Shown: positions 24,632-34,929, numbered from the stretch's first letter. The stretch: DNA of 64,000 nucleotides from Palsa-504 sp963739135 (GCA_963739135.1 CAVTZG010000009.1:62001-126000), one strand, 5' to 3'. Notes: generated from the letters alone by a model not told the origin. Numbers and translations are program-made.

Positions 24632-25652
24632 GTGACCGGTGTGACCGCGCGGGTACCCGCCAAACTCAACCTCCAGCTCGCGGTGGGCCCGCCGCGCGCT
24701 GACGGCTACCACGGCCTGGTCACCGTGTTCCACGCCGTCTCGCTGTTCGACGAGGTAACGGTGGAGCCCGCCGCACGCAACACGGTCCGCGTGACCGGTG
24801 AGGGCGCGGACCGCGTGCCGGACGACCAGGACAACCTGGCGCTGCGCGCGGTGGCCGCGCTGCGTACCGCGCTGCCGCGCCGCGCCGCCCGGCCCGGCGG
24901 CGTCCACGTCACTATCGCCAAGCGGATCCCGGTGGCGGCGGGCCTGGCCGGCGGCAGCGCCGACGCGGCGGCAGCGCTGGTGGCCTGCAATGAGCTGTGG
25001 TCCAGCGGCCTGACCCAGCAGCGGCTGGGGGAGATCGCGGCCACGGTCGGCAGCGACGTGGCCTTCGCGCTGGCGGGCGGGACCGCGGTGGGCCGGGGCC
25101 GGGGCGAGCAGCTGACGCCCGCGCTGGTGCCGGCCACCCAGTATCACTGGGTGCTGGCCTTCGCCGACGGACAGCTCTCCACCCCTGCCGTCTATGCCGC
25201 CCTGGACCGCCTACGGGCCCAGGGCAGCCCCCCGCCTGGGGGGCCCGGGGGTACGGGGGGCCCAGGGGGTACGGTGGGGCGGGCAGCCCCCCGTGAGCGG
25301 GGGGGTCAGGGGGGGTCGTTCCCCCGAGGTAACACAGCCCGACCTGGATGCCGCGCTCATGTCGGCGCTGCGCTCCGGCGATGCCGCCCGCGTGGGCGGC
25401 CGGCTCAGCAACGACCTGCAGCCCGCCGCGCTGTCGCTGTTCCCCGCGCTGCGCAAGACGCTGGCCGCAGGCCTGGAGCTCGGCGCGCTGGGCGCGCTGG
25501 TGGCCGGTTCCGGCCCGACCTGCGCGTTCTTGGCCGCCGACGCCGAGCGGGCCCTGGAGCTGGCCGTGTCCCTGTCCGGCGCCGGCGTGTGCCGGTCGGT
25601 GGCCCGGGTGGCTGGCCCGGTGTCCGGCGCCGCCGTAGTGACCGCGGGCTAG
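24632..25652 (+). CDS. ispE: 4-diphosphocytidyl-2-C-methyl-D-erythritol kinase, frame-broken in an inserted element
   Basis: The first frame carries the IspE N-terminal region (RVPAKLNLQLAVGPPRADGYH) and the GHMP ATP loop PVAAGLAGGSADAAAAL. The C-terminal half (PEVTQPDLDAALMSALRSGD, NDLQPAALSLFPALR and VAGSGPTCAF) lies in the +1 frame, open from about 25194 to the TAG at 25650. The two halves are joined through a G/C-tract insert at 25222-25337 that is open in both frames, so the exact shift point is hidden. IspE is normally essential for isoprenoid precursor synthesis, so a homopolymer miscall or slippage in the tract is more likely than true loss. The start is GTG 24632, five bases after the rsmA stop, with GTG 24641 as an alternative. 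Confidence 0.85.
25222..25337 (+). repeat. G/C-tract insertion element, copy A (ispE)
   Basis: About 115 bases of alternating G and C runs lie between the codons for DRLRAQG and PEVTQPDLD. The copy contains GGGGGTACGGGGGG (25247-25260), CCCCCCGTGAGCGGGGGGGT (25287-25306, identical in copy D) and ends with CCCCCGAGGTAACACA. It includes the ispE frame break. Confidence 0.85.
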
Positions 25653-27453
<1,801 letters not shown>

Positions 27454-27467
<14 letters not shown>

Positions 27468-27505
27468 GCTGGAGGCCTGAGCTGGAGGCCTGAGCTGGAG
27501 GCCTG
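27454..27505 (+). repeat. Four 13-bp tandem units at the ABC-F stop
   Basis: AGCTGGAGGCCTG is repeated four times; the first copy contains the last codons and stop of the ABC-F gene. The unit is not a multiple of three, and the copies after the stop are non-coding. AGGCCTGAGCAGGCCT at the end can fold into a hairpin between the convergent ABC-F and tamR stops. Confidence 0.9.
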
Positions 27506-27513
27506 AGCAGGCC

Positions 27514-28074
27514 TCATTCGGCGGCATCGAAGGGCGCGAGCAGGATGCGCATCAGGTCGGCCAGGTTGCGGCGCTCGTCGCCGTCCAGACCCGCCAGCAG
27601 CGCCCGCTCGCGGCCCATCAGATCGGCCAGGGCCGCGTCCACCCGCTCCCGGCCCTGGTCGGTGAGCGTGACCAGCACCCCCCGCTTATCCCGGGGGTCG
27701 GGTGCCCGGCGGACGAGATCGGCGGCGGCCAGCCGGTCGATCCGGTTGGTCATGGTGCCCGAGGTGACCAGGGTGGCGCGGAGCAGGGCACCCGGGGTGA
27801 GCTGGAACGGCGGGCCCTGCCTGCGCAGCGCCGAGAGCACGTCGAACTCCCATGACTCCAGGCCGTGGTCGGCGAACGCCCCGCGCCGCGCGATATCCAG
27901 GTGCCGGGCCAGCCGGGAGATCCGGGACAGCACCTGCAGCGGTTCGACGTCCAGGTCGGGACGTTGCGCCCGCCACGCGGCGACCAGGTCATCTACCTCG
28001 TCCCGCAGCCCGGGCACCTGGAGGATCTCCGCATCGGAGTCGTCCTCGGCGCGGGGACCGGCGCGCTGGCCCAT
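27514..28074 (-). CDS. tamR: MarR-family regulator, TamR-like
   Basis: The 186-residue protein has the MarR winged-helix fold: an N-terminal helical arm, EFDVLSALRRQGPPFQLTPG, the recognition region LLRATLVTSGTMTNRIDRL, and the wing with APDPRDKRGVLVTLTDQGR. It is divergent from a trans-aconitate methyltransferase gene, exactly as tamR is in Streptomyces coelicolor, where TamR senses trans-aconitate and related tricarboxylates. A perfect 14-bp palindrome lies 15 bases before its ATG, so self-repression is likely. Confidence 0.88.
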   Translation of the reverse strand: MGQRAGPRAEDDSDAEILQVPGLRDEVDDLVAAWRAQRPDLDVEPLQVLSRISRLARHLDIARRGAFADHGLESWEFDVLSALRRQGPPFQLTPGALLRATLVTSGTMTNRIDRLAAADLVRRAPDPRDKRGVLVTLTDQGRERVDAALADLMGRERALLAGLDGDERRNLADLMRILLAPFDAAE

Positions 28075-28088
28075 TACTAGAGGTTATC

Positions 28089-28102
28089 TCTTGACGTCAA
28101 GA
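28089..28102. promoter_or_regulatory. Probable TamR operator
   Basis: TCTTGACGTCAAGA is a perfect 14-bp palindrome in the 94-base space between the divergent tamR and tam genes. MarR proteins typically bind such sites with TTGA/TCAA half-sites. Its position would allow control of both promoters. Confidence 0.7.
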
Positions 28103-28168
28103 AGACCAGTCCGGTACAAGGGAAGCGGTGGTCATGTTTCTCTCGGTATCAGAGAAGGATTAGCCACG

Positions 28169-28969
28169 ATGTGGGACGCGACCCAGTATCTGCGATTTGG
28201 AGGCGAGCGCGCCAGGCCGTTCTTCGACCTGCTCGCCAGGGTCGGTGCCGAGCTGCCCGAATATGTCGTCGACATGGGCTGCGGTCCGGGGAACCTGACG
28301 GCGGTGCTGGCCGAACGCTGGCCGAACGCCGCGGTGTGCGGAGTCGACAGCTCACCGGAGATGATCGAGGCGGCCAGGAAGCTGACCCCGGCGGAGCCTG
28401 AGGCGGCGCTGACGTCGCACGCGCCCGGCCTGTCGTTCGAACCCGACGATATACGGCACTGGGAGCCGCAGAGCCTGCCTGACGTGATTATCTCCAACGC
28501 GGTGCTGCAGTGGGTGCCCGGCCATCGCGAGCTGCTGGTCCGCTGGGCGGGCATGCTGGCCGACGACGGCTGGCTGGCATTCCAGGTGCCGGCGAACTTC
28601 GATCAGCCATCGCACGTGATCCTGCGCGAGATGGTGAGCTCGTCCCGCTGGCACCCGCTGCTGCGGGACGTGGAGCTGAACCGGCAGACGGCCGATCCGG
28701 CCGACTACGCCGAACTGCTGGCCGGCGCTGACTGCGAGGTCGACGCCTGGGAAACGACGTACGTGCACATCCTGGAGGGCGACGATCCGGTGCTCGAGTG
28801 GTACAAGAGCACCGGCCTGCGTCCCGTCCTGGCGGTGCTCGACGCGGACCAGGGCGCGGACTTCCTGGCCGAGTACGGCGAGCGGGTGCGCGTGGCGTAT
28901 CCGCCGCGGTCGTTCGGCACGGTCTTCCCGTTCCGCCGGGTGTTCACCGTCGCCCGACGGCACAAGTAA
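28169..28969 (+). CDS. tam: Trans-aconitate 2-methyltransferase
   Basis: ATG 28169, with AAGGA about nine bases upstream, gives a 266-residue SAM methyltransferase. It has the family opening MWDATQYLRFGGERARPFFD, SAM motif I VVDMGCGPGNLTAVL, the acidic VCGVDSSPEMI, and ISNAVLQWVPGHRELL plus FQVPANFDQPSH of the Tam group. It methylates trans-aconitate, an aconitase inhibitor formed spontaneously from cis-aconitate. The longer frame from 27545 is antisense to tamR. Its expression is presumably controlled by TamR through the shared palindrome. Confidence 0.93.
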   Translation: MWDATQYLRFGGERARPFFDLLARVGAELPEYVVDMGCGPGNLTAVLAERWPNAAVCGVDSSPEMIEAARKLTPAEPEAALTSHAPGLSFEPDDIRHWEPQSLPDVIISNAVLQWVPGHRELLVRWAGMLADDGWLAFQVPANFDQPSHVILREMVSSSRWHPLLRDVELNRQTADPADYAELLAGADCEVDAWETTYVHILEGDDPVLEWYKSTGLRPVLAVLDADQGADFLAEYGERVRVAYPPRSFGTVFPFRRVFTVARRHK

Positions 28970-29358
28970 TCGAGTTTTCCTATTGATTTAATAGGGAAGC
29001 TCTGGCAGGATCACGGCCATGCGCCGTGGCCTGCCCGTCCCGTCAGTGCCTTGCCGTCAGCGCGCTCTGGCCGGCGCCTTCCCGCTGGTGCCCTACGCCC
29101 AGTGGTGTCGTCCGGCCGGCCCACGCTGATTGGCCAGGCTCGTCCTGCCGCGAGCCGGCCCGGCTCGCCCAGTTCTGGTCCCGCCTGCTCAGCCGGCCTG
29201 GTCCCCGCCGGTACCTATGGCCCGCCCGCCCCGAACTGGCCTGTCCGGCCGCCAGGCCTGCCCGCGGATCTGGCCCGCCCAGCCCCCGCGGGCCCCGTAG
29301 TTCACATGGTCCGACTGGCCGTCCCGCAGCCAGTCGTATCGAAAGTGAGGAGAGCGAC
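28970..29358. other. Spacer between tam and the cysteine dioxygenase gene
   Basis: Apart from the hairpin right after tam, no gene is supported. The frame open from 29026 joins the dioxygenase in frame but has Pro/Cys/Ser-rich composition unlike a protein and lacks a ribosome binding site. A promoter for the dioxygenase should lie here but none stands out. Confidence 0.45.
28977..28998 (+). terminator. Hairpin after tam
   Basis: TTCCTATT (28977-28984) pairs with AATAGGGAA (28990-28998) across a five-base loop with one bulged G, eight bases after the tam stop. It is unusually AT-rich for this genome. No T-tract follows on the plus strand. Confidence 0.5.
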
Positions 29359-29868
29359 ATGAGCACGATGACCCGGCCGACTTCCGTCCCTGTACAGCCC
29401 GGCCGGCTACTCGGCGCGCGACAGCTGGGCGACGTGGTGCGCCGCCTGGCGGCCAGTCCGGCGGACTGGCTCACGCGGGTCCGGCTCAATCCCGCGGGCC
29501 GCTGGTACGAGCGGATCCACCTGGACGACAGTCACGAGGTCTGGGTGATCAGCTGGTTGCCGGGCCAGGCCACCGGATTCCATGATCACGGCGGGTCGGC
29601 CGGCGCGTTCGCGGTGGTCTGGGGCGCCCTGGTGGAGCGCCGGGTGGTCGGTGCCCGGACGACAGGACAGATCCTGGCCAAGCCGGTCGGGGCCGGCGGG
29701 TCCCGCGCCTTCGGGCCGCGCTACATCCATGACGTGCGCAACGCGGCCGCCTCGGCGGTTGCGGTCAGCGTGCACGCCTACTCGCCACCGCTGCCGGAGA
29801 TGACGCGCTACGAGCTCACCCCGGTCGGCCTGGTCAAGCTGGGCACCGAGGGCGCGGCCGCGTGGTAA
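29359..29868 (+). CDS. Cysteine dioxygenase (type I, cupin)
   Basis: ATG 29359, preceded by GAGGAG, gives a 169-residue cupin. The CDO iron ligands are visible as TGFHDHGGSAGAF (H-x-H) and YIHDVRN (third His), with the HSY-like tail motif VHAYSPPL. The enzyme oxidises cysteine to cysteine sulfinate in the cytosol. The next gene, a rhodanese, overlaps by seven bases, the usual pairing for sulfur-amino-acid catabolism in actinobacteria. Confidence 0.88.
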   Translation: MSTMTRPTSVPVQPGRLLGARQLGDVVRRLAASPADWLTRVRLNPAGRWYERIHLDDSHEVWVISWLPGQATGFHDHGGSAGAFAVVWGALVERRVVGARTTGQILAKPVGAGGSRAFGPRYIHDVRNAAASAVAVSVHAYSPPLPEMTRYELTPVGLVKLGTEGAAAW

Positions 29869-30341
29869 CGACCAGGCCGCCCGGGGCCCGCACCATCGAC
29901 GAGATCCTCGAGGACGCCCGGCTGCGCCTCGTGCGGGTGCCGCCGCACGAGGCGTTCCGGGAAGCGGCCGGAGGCGCCGTGCTGATCGACATCAGGCCGG
30001 CCGCGCAGCGGGGCCGGGACGGCGAGATCCCGGGCTCCGTGGTGGTGGAGCGCAACCACCTGGAGTGGCGGGTGGACCCGTGCTCCGACGCCCGGCTGCC
30101 CTGGGTCACCGGCTACGACCACCGGATCATCGTGTTCTGCCAGGACGGCTATACCTCGAGCCTGGCCGCGGCGGCCCTGCTTGACCTGGGCCTGTACCGC
30201 GCCACCGACATGACCGGCGGCTTCAGCGCCTGGGTGGCCGCGGGTCTGCCGTGGGCCCCGGGCGGCACGGCCCGCGTCATCCTGGCCCCCGGGGCGGCCC
30301 CGGCTTTACCGCCGGGCCGGGGCCCGGCCGTTCGCGTCTAG
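29862..30341 (+). CDS. Rhodanese-like sulfurtransferase
   Basis: The 159-residue protein has a single rhodanese domain with AVLIDIRPAAQRGRDGEIPG, FCQDGYTSSLAA holding the catalytic Cys, and MTGGFSAWVAAGLP near the end. GTG 29862 overlaps the dioxygenase stop, so translation is coupled. It probably handles sulfane sulfur or sulfite formed downstream of cysteine sulfinate. Its last 36 bases overlap the convergent TetR gene. Confidence 0.87.
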   Translation: MVTTRPPGARTIDEILEDARLRLVRVPPHEAFREAAGGAVLIDIRPAAQRGRDGEIPGSVVVERNHLEWRVDPCSDARLPWVTGYDHRIIVFCQDGYTSSLAAAALLDLGLYRATDMTGGFSAWVAAGLPWAPGGTARVILAPGAAPALPPGRGPAVRV

Positions 30342-30944
30342 GTGGGACAGGCCGTTCCAGGCCAGGTCGATCAGGTTGGCGGCGACCTCTTCCAGCTTGG
30401 GCTTGCGCGCGTCGAGCCACCACTGCCCGGTGAAGGCGACCATGCCGACCAGCATCTGCGCGTACAGCGGGGCCAGCTTGGGGTCGTGGCCGTGGGAGTG
30501 CAGGAAGTCGGCCAGGATGTACTCCACCTGTCCGGCGATGTCGCTCAGCAGCGTGCCGTAGGTGCCCGTGCTCGAACCCGGGTTGGAGTCCCGGACCAGG
30601 ATGCGGAACCCGTCGGCGTTCTCCTCGATGTACCTGAGCAGGCCTACCGCCGCGGCCTCGAACTTGTCTCTGGTGCGGGCGCCGTCCAGCAGGCTGGTGA
30701 CCATGGTGAGCAGGCGCTCGACCTCCCGGTCGACCACCACCGCGTACAGGCCCTCCTTGCCGCCGAAGTGCTCATACACCACCGGCTTGGAGACTTCGGC
30801 CGCCGCGGCGATCTCTTCGATCGAGGTCCCCTCGAACCCGCGCTCGGCGAACAGCCGCCGGCCGATGTCAAGCAGCTGCTGCCGCCGTTCCTGCCCGGTC
30901 ATCCTCTTGCGGGCGGATCTGTGGGGTTGGCTATTCACGTGCAC
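30306..30944 (-). CDS. TetR-family regulator downstream of a desaturase
   Basis: The 212-residue protein has a TetR DNA-binding domain (ERRQQLLDIGRRLFAERGFE, then IEEIAAAAEVSKPVVYEHFG and KEGLYAVVV) and an all-helical ligand domain. GTG 30944 follows the desaturase stop by one base; GTG 30938 is an alternative. Being the second gene of the desaturase operon, it probably controls membrane-lipid unsaturation by feedback, binding the repeats upstream of the desaturase. The ligand is presumably an acyl-CoA, which is an inference. Confidence 0.85.
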   Translation of the reverse strand: MHVNSQPHRSARKRMTGQERRQQLLDIGRRLFAERGFEGTSIEEIAAAAEVSKPVVYEHFGGKEGLYAVVVDREVERLLTMVTSLLDGARTRDKFEAAAVGLLRYIEENADGFRILVRDSNPGSSTGTYGTLLSDIAGQVEYILADFLHSHGHDPKLAPLYAQMLVGMVAFTGQWWLDARKPKLEEVAANLIDLAWNGLSHLDANGRAPARR

Positions 30945-30945
30945 A

Positions 30946-32028
30946 TCATTGCGGCTCCGCGGACACCGCGCCACGAACCCGGCCGTGTTGGCCCGCGGTG
31001 ACGCTGTCCCGAGACAAAGCGCGCTTGGTCATCGAGCCCAGTTTCCGCGTCGCGGTGGCGGGACGCTTGGCGGCGAGCCGCTCCGCGTCCGGCCAGCGCA
31101 CGTCGTAGGCCCAGCCCAGCTTCTCCAGGGCCCAGATGACGCGCGCGCTCGGGTCCAGCTGCCCCTTCAGGGCGCCGTGCCGCGCGCAGGTCGGGTCGGC
31201 GTGGTGCAGGTTGTGCCAGGACTCGCCGAAGGACGCGATGGCCAGCCAGGCCACGTTGCGTGACTTGTCCCGGACCTCGAACTCCTCGCTGCCGAAGGTG
31301 TGGCAGATGGAGTTGATCAACCAGGTCACGTGGTGCAGCAGCGCGACGCGCACCAGGCTGGCCCAGAAGAAGGCGGTCAGCGCGCCCTGCCAGGACATCC
31401 CCCACAGCCCGCCGATCAGCGCGGGCAGCAGCAGGGTCACGGCCACCAGCAGCGGGAACAGGCTGTCGACCCGCTTGATCCGCCGGTCGGCGAGCAGGTC
31501 GGGGGAGAACTTCTCCTGCGAGGTCTTGTTCGGGTCGAACAGCCAGCCCACGTGGGCGTACACCAGGCCCTTGGACAGCGCCTTCCAGTCATCCCCGTAG
31601 CGCCACGGCGAGTGCGGGTCGCCCTCGCGGTCGCTGTATTTGTGGTGCCTGCGGTGGTCGGAGACCCAGGTGATGACCGGTCCCTCGATGGCCAGGCTGC
31701 CCGCGACGGCCAGCGCGACCCGCAGGCCGGTCTTGGCCTTGAACGACCCGTGGGTGAAGTACCGGTGGAAGCCGACCGTGATGCCGAGCCCGGAACCCCA
31801 GTAGAAGACCAGGGCGATGATCACGTCGTGCCAGCCCAGGCCCCAGCCCCACAACAGCGGTATGGCGGCCAGCAGGGCCACCAGCGGGATGGCGACGAAC
31901 ACGCCGACCAGGACGCGCTGGAAGGTGGAGGTCGGCTCGTCCTGGAAGTCCGGCCGGGCGGCCCGGGGCCGCCTCGAGGCTCCGGCCGCGGCATCGGTCC
32001 GGTTGACCGTGTCGGGGGAAGTGGTCAT
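30946..32028 (-). CDS. Acyl-CoA (delta-9 type) fatty acid desaturase
   Basis: The 360-residue membrane di-iron enzyme has the three histidine boxes HRYFTH, HRRHHKYS and SWHNLHHADPTC, plus the extra HHVTWLINSICH segment of acyl-CoA desaturases. Four membrane helices pair around the boxes. It introduces a cis double bond into saturated acyl chains. ATG 32028 has GAGGAG upstream. The upstream region carries overlapping CGTAG/CTACG repeats and the downstream TetR gene starts one base after its stop. Confidence 0.93.
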   Translation of the reverse strand: MTTSPDTVNRTDAAAGASRRPRAARPDFQDEPTSTFQRVLVGVFVAIPLVALLAAIPLLWGWGLGWHDVIIALVFYWGSGLGITVGFHRYFTHGSFKAKTGLRVALAVAGSLAIEGPVITWVSDHRRHHKYSDREGDPHSPWRYGDDWKALSKGLVYAHVGWLFDPNKTSQEKFSPDLLADRRIKRVDSLFPLLVAVTLLLPALIGGLWGMSWQGALTAFFWASLVRVALLHHVTWLINSICHTFGSEEFEVRDKSRNVAWLAIASFGESWHNLHHADPTCARHGALKGQLDPSARVIWALEKLGWAYDVRWPDAERLAAKRPATATRKLGSMTKRALSRDSVTAGQHGRVRGAVSAEPQ

Positions 32029-32082
32029 CGTGCTCCTCGGGGATTACTGCTGGATGGCAGGAGCGCTTCATAACGCTTACGT

Positions 32083-32106
32083 AACCGTAGCCTACGAAAC
32101 CGTAGG
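32083..32106. promoter_or_regulatory. Probable operator of the desaturase-TetR operon
   Basis: CCTACG-AAAC-CGTAGG (32091-32106) is a perfect inverted repeat, overlapped by CGTAG-C-CTACG (32086-32096). AACCGTAG is repeated directly at 32083-32090 and 32098-32105. The site lies 55-78 bases upstream of the desaturase ATG and fits TetR-dimer binding. Confidence 0.6.
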
Positions 32107-32405
32107 TTAGGCAAGGCTTCTTCGATAAATTTCCGCAAATAGCCGTATGAATTTCGTATGCCCGCCTGATTTCATGTCTCACAATGCGAGACACTTGAAC
32201 GGTCTGTGTCGCTGCCGTCACCATCGATGATCTTGTCTCAGTGTGATCAGCGTCGCTTACCCGCGGTCGGCGGTGCTATGCGCGGACGGCAGTCGCAGGC
32301 AAGGCGGCCCGAGCGGCGATTCGTCCCGGCGTGAGCGTCGGCGTCCGGCCTGACAGGAGTCGGCGAGGCTGCGGATAGCTGGAAGAAGAAATAAATAGAA
32401 CACAG

Positions 32406-32478
32406 TTCCGGCGCCTGGACTCGAACCAGGACGACCCAGCTTCAAAGGCTGGTGGGCTGCCAATTACCCAACGCCGGA
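32406..32478 (-). tRNA. tRNA-Gln (anticodon TTG)
   Basis: The minus strand folds as a 73-nt cloverleaf: acceptor TCCGGCG/CGCCGGA, a D-arm with GGGTAATTGGCAGCCC, anticodon stem CCAGC/GCTGG around loop CTTTGAA (anticodon TTG), a five-base variable loop, and T-stem CCTGG/CCAGG with loop TTCGAGT. The discriminator is A and CCA is not encoded. It reads CAA codons, which are rare in this GC-rich genome. Confidence 0.93.
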
Positions 32479-32583
32479 TCGCGGCCGCAATCTGCTATGT
32501 GGAAGTGCCACGGTCGCAGTTCCACGATACCGGCCGGGATCCCGCGACGGTATCGGCAGACTCACCGCGCGGACTGCGCGCCG

Positions 32584-32697
32584 CGTGCTGTTGCTCATCG
32601 GGCCCAGGATTTCCTTGATCTGACGGAGGGACTTGCCCTGGCGGCGCAGGGTGACCGCCTGCTCCCGCAGGCGGTCGAGCTCTTGTGGTGTGCACAT
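32584..32697 (-). pseudogene. Truncated HTH-protein N-terminus beside tRNA-Gln
   Basis: The first 38 codons (MCTPQELDRLREQAVTLRRQ, then GKSLRQIKEILGPMSNST) match the N-terminal helix-turn-helix of a widespread actinobacterial family that normally continues with Leu-Asn-x-Ala-Leu-x-Gly and a second HTH. Here the frame turns into unrelated Arg-rich sequence and stops at 32464, inside the tRNA 5' end. It is a truncated relic or a frameshifted gene. Confidence 0.5.
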
Positions 32698-32834
32698 ATT
32701 CGAATACTAGTACGGGACACTGACATTTCCGGCACCCTGGGCCGGGGCGGCGGGGGAATGTGGCTTATTATTAGTTAGTTAATGCGAAGCAAGTGATCGC
32801 CTTCCGGACTCAATTCCTTGGGGGCTTACCGGCA

Positions 32835-34709
32835 ATGACCGCCAATTCCGGCGTGACGGGCATGTCGGCGGGCAGGGGCCGCAGCACAGAGCCAGGGCCG
32901 CACTACAAGTGGATCGCGCTGTCGAACACCACGCTGGGCGTGCTGATGGCCACCATCAACCAGTCCATCGTGCTGATCGCGCTGCCCGACATCTTCCGCG
33001 GCATCGGGCTCAACCCGCTGAGCCCCGGGAACACCAGCTACCTGCTGTGGATGTTCATGGGGTTCCTGCTGGTGTCCGCGGTCCTGGTGGTGTCGTTCGG
33101 GCGGCTGGGGGACATGTTCGGCCGGGTCCGGATGTACAACATGGGGTTCGCGATCTTCAGCGTGGCTTCGATCTTCCTGACCATCACCTGGATGCACGGC
33201 AGTTCCGGCGCCCTGTGGCTGATCATCTGGCGCGTCGTGCAGGGCATCGGAGGCGCCTTCCTGTTCGCCAACTCGGCCGCGATCCTGACCGATGCCTTCC
33301 CCGGCAACCAGCGCGGCACGGCGCTGGGCATGAACGCGATCGCGGCCATCGCCGGCTCGTTCATCGGCCTGCTGCTCGGCGGCCTGCTCGGGCCGGTCAA
33401 CTGGCACTACGTGTTCCTGGTCTCCGCGCCGATCGGGGCCTTCGGCACCGTATGGGCCTACTTCATGCTGCGTGACATCGGGGTCCGCAAGCACGCCCGG
33501 ATGGACTGGTGGGGCAACATCCTGTTCGCCGCCGGGCTGATCTCGATCCTGGTCGGCATCACTTACGGACTGCTGCCCTACGGCGGGCACCCCATGGGCT
33601 GGACCAACCCGTGGGTGCTCACCGCCCTGTTCGGCGGGTTGGCCCTGCTGGTGCTGTTCACCTGGGTGGAGACCAAGGTGGCCGAGCCGCTGTTCCGGCT
33701 GTCCTTGTTCAGGATCCGGGCCTTCGCGGCGGGCAACATCGCCAACCTGATGATGGCCCTGGGCCGCGGCGGCATGCAGTTCATGCTGATCATCTGGCTG
33801 CAGGGCATCTGGCTGCCGCTGCACGGGTACAGCTTCAGCCGGACCCCGCTGTGGGCGGGCATCTACCTGCTGCCGCTGACCCTCGGCTTCCTGGCCTCCG
33901 CGCCGCTGTCCGGCGTGCTGTCCGACCGGTTCGGCGCCAGGGCGTTCACCAGCGGCGGCGCGCTGCTGACCGCGCTGAGCTTCCTGTTGCTGGTGTTCCT
34001 GCCGGTGAACTTCTCCTACTGGCTGTTCGCGGTGATCATCGTGCTGAACGGCTTCGGCTCCGGGCTGTTCGCCTCACCGAACCGGGCCGAGATGATGAAC
34101 TCCGTCCCGGCCGACCAGCGCGGCGCGGCCAGCGGCATGATCGCCACCTTCCAGAACACGGCCTTCGTGCTGTCCATCGGCATCTTCTTCTCGCTGATGG
34201 TGGCCGGCCTGTCCAGCAAGCTGCCGGGCGCCATGTTCCCCGGCCTGACCGCCCAGGGCATCCCGGCCTCGGCCGCCCACCAGATCGCCCACCTGCCGCC
34301 GATCGGCGTGCTGTTCGCGGCCTTCCTCGGCTACAACCCGATGAGCCAGCTGCTCGGCCCGGTGCTGCTGGCCCACCTGCCCGCCGGGCACGCCGCCTAC
34401 GTCACCGGGCGCCAGTTCTTCCCGCACCTGATCACCGCGCCGTTCCATGACGGCCTCGGCGAGGCCTTCGCGTTCGCCATCGCGGCCAGCGTGATCGCCG
34501 CCGGGGCCTCGCTGCTCACCGGCAAGCGCAGCCGACCCGACGCCGAGCCGCTCGGCGCCGAACTGGCCGGGGTGGCCGCCGAGGGCGGGTTCGAGCCAAC
34601 CGAGCTGGTCATGCCCGAACAGGCCGCCGAGCGGGCCACGGGCGAGGCAGCGCGCGCCAACGGGCAGTCGGCCGCCACCACCGAGCCGGGCGGAAAGACG
34701 CCGGGCTGA
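32835..34709 (+). CDS. MFS transporter, DHA2-like (14-TM) efflux family
   Basis: The roughly 624-residue protein has about 14 hydrophobic segments. Motif A appears as FGRLGDMFGRVRMYNMGF after helix 2, and motif C-like glycines in AGSFIGLLLGGLLGPVNWHY in helix 5, as in drug:H+ antiporters of the DHA2 group. The long polar C-terminus (about 570-624) is cytoplasmic. ATG 32835 was chosen over GTG 32793, which would add 14 residues without clear signal. AT-rich TTATTATTAGTTAGTTAAT at 32765-32783 may hold its promoter. The substrate is unknown. It is not obviously linked to a regulator. Confidence 0.85.
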   Translation: MTANSGVTGMSAGRGRSTEPGPHYKWIALSNTTLGVLMATINQSIVLIALPDIFRGIGLNPLSPGNTSYLLWMFMGFLLVSAVLVVSFGRLGDMFGRVRMYNMGFAIFSVASIFLTITWMHGSSGALWLIIWRVVQGIGGAFLFANSAAILTDAFPGNQRGTALGMNAIAAIAGSFIGLLLGGLLGPVNWHYVFLVSAPIGAFGTVWAYFMLRDIGVRKHARMDWWGNILFAAGLISILVGITYGLLPYGGHPMGWTNPWVLTALFGGLALLVLFTWVETKVAEPLFRLSLFRIRAFAAGNIANLMMALGRGGMQFMLIIWLQGIWLPLHGYSFSRTPLWAGIYLLPLTLGFLASAPLSGVLSDRFGARAFTSGGALLTALSFLLLVFLPVNFSYWLFAVIIVLNGFGSGLFASPNRAEMMNSVPADQRGAASGMIATFQNTAFVLSIGIFFSLMVAGLSSKLPGAMFPGLTAQGIPASAAHQIAHLPPIGVLFAAFLGYNPMSQLLGPVLLAHLPAGHAAYVTGRQFFPHLITAPFHDGLGEAFAFAIAASVIAAGASLLTGKRSRPDAEPLGAELAGVAAEGGFEPTELVMPEQAAERATGEAARANGQSAATTEPGGKTPG

Positions 34710-34929
34710 CCGCCGCGGGCGCGGCCGCCCCGTAGGCTAGAGGGTGGACTCAGGCACGGGACCTGCCCGGTCATCACGGAACCTGCCATCCGATCATGGC
34801 AACCGGGCGGTATCCTGCACATAAGGGATGGGTGAACACATTCGCCGTCGTGTCCGGATCCTGAGTGCGGGCGTTACCCCTAAGGGCCCGGAACCGCAGC
34901 TGTCGGCGCTACCCGAGGAGACTTGCCGC

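Noticed and set aside
28149..28963. Minus-strand frames opposite tam
   Set aside because: They are antisense shadows of a gene with intact methyltransferase motifs.
29026..29358. A possible Cys-containing upstream peptide before the cysteine dioxygenase (as in Cys attenuators)
   Set aside because: Cys codons are few and scattered, no ribosome binding site or leaderless promoter is evident, and composition is not protein-like.
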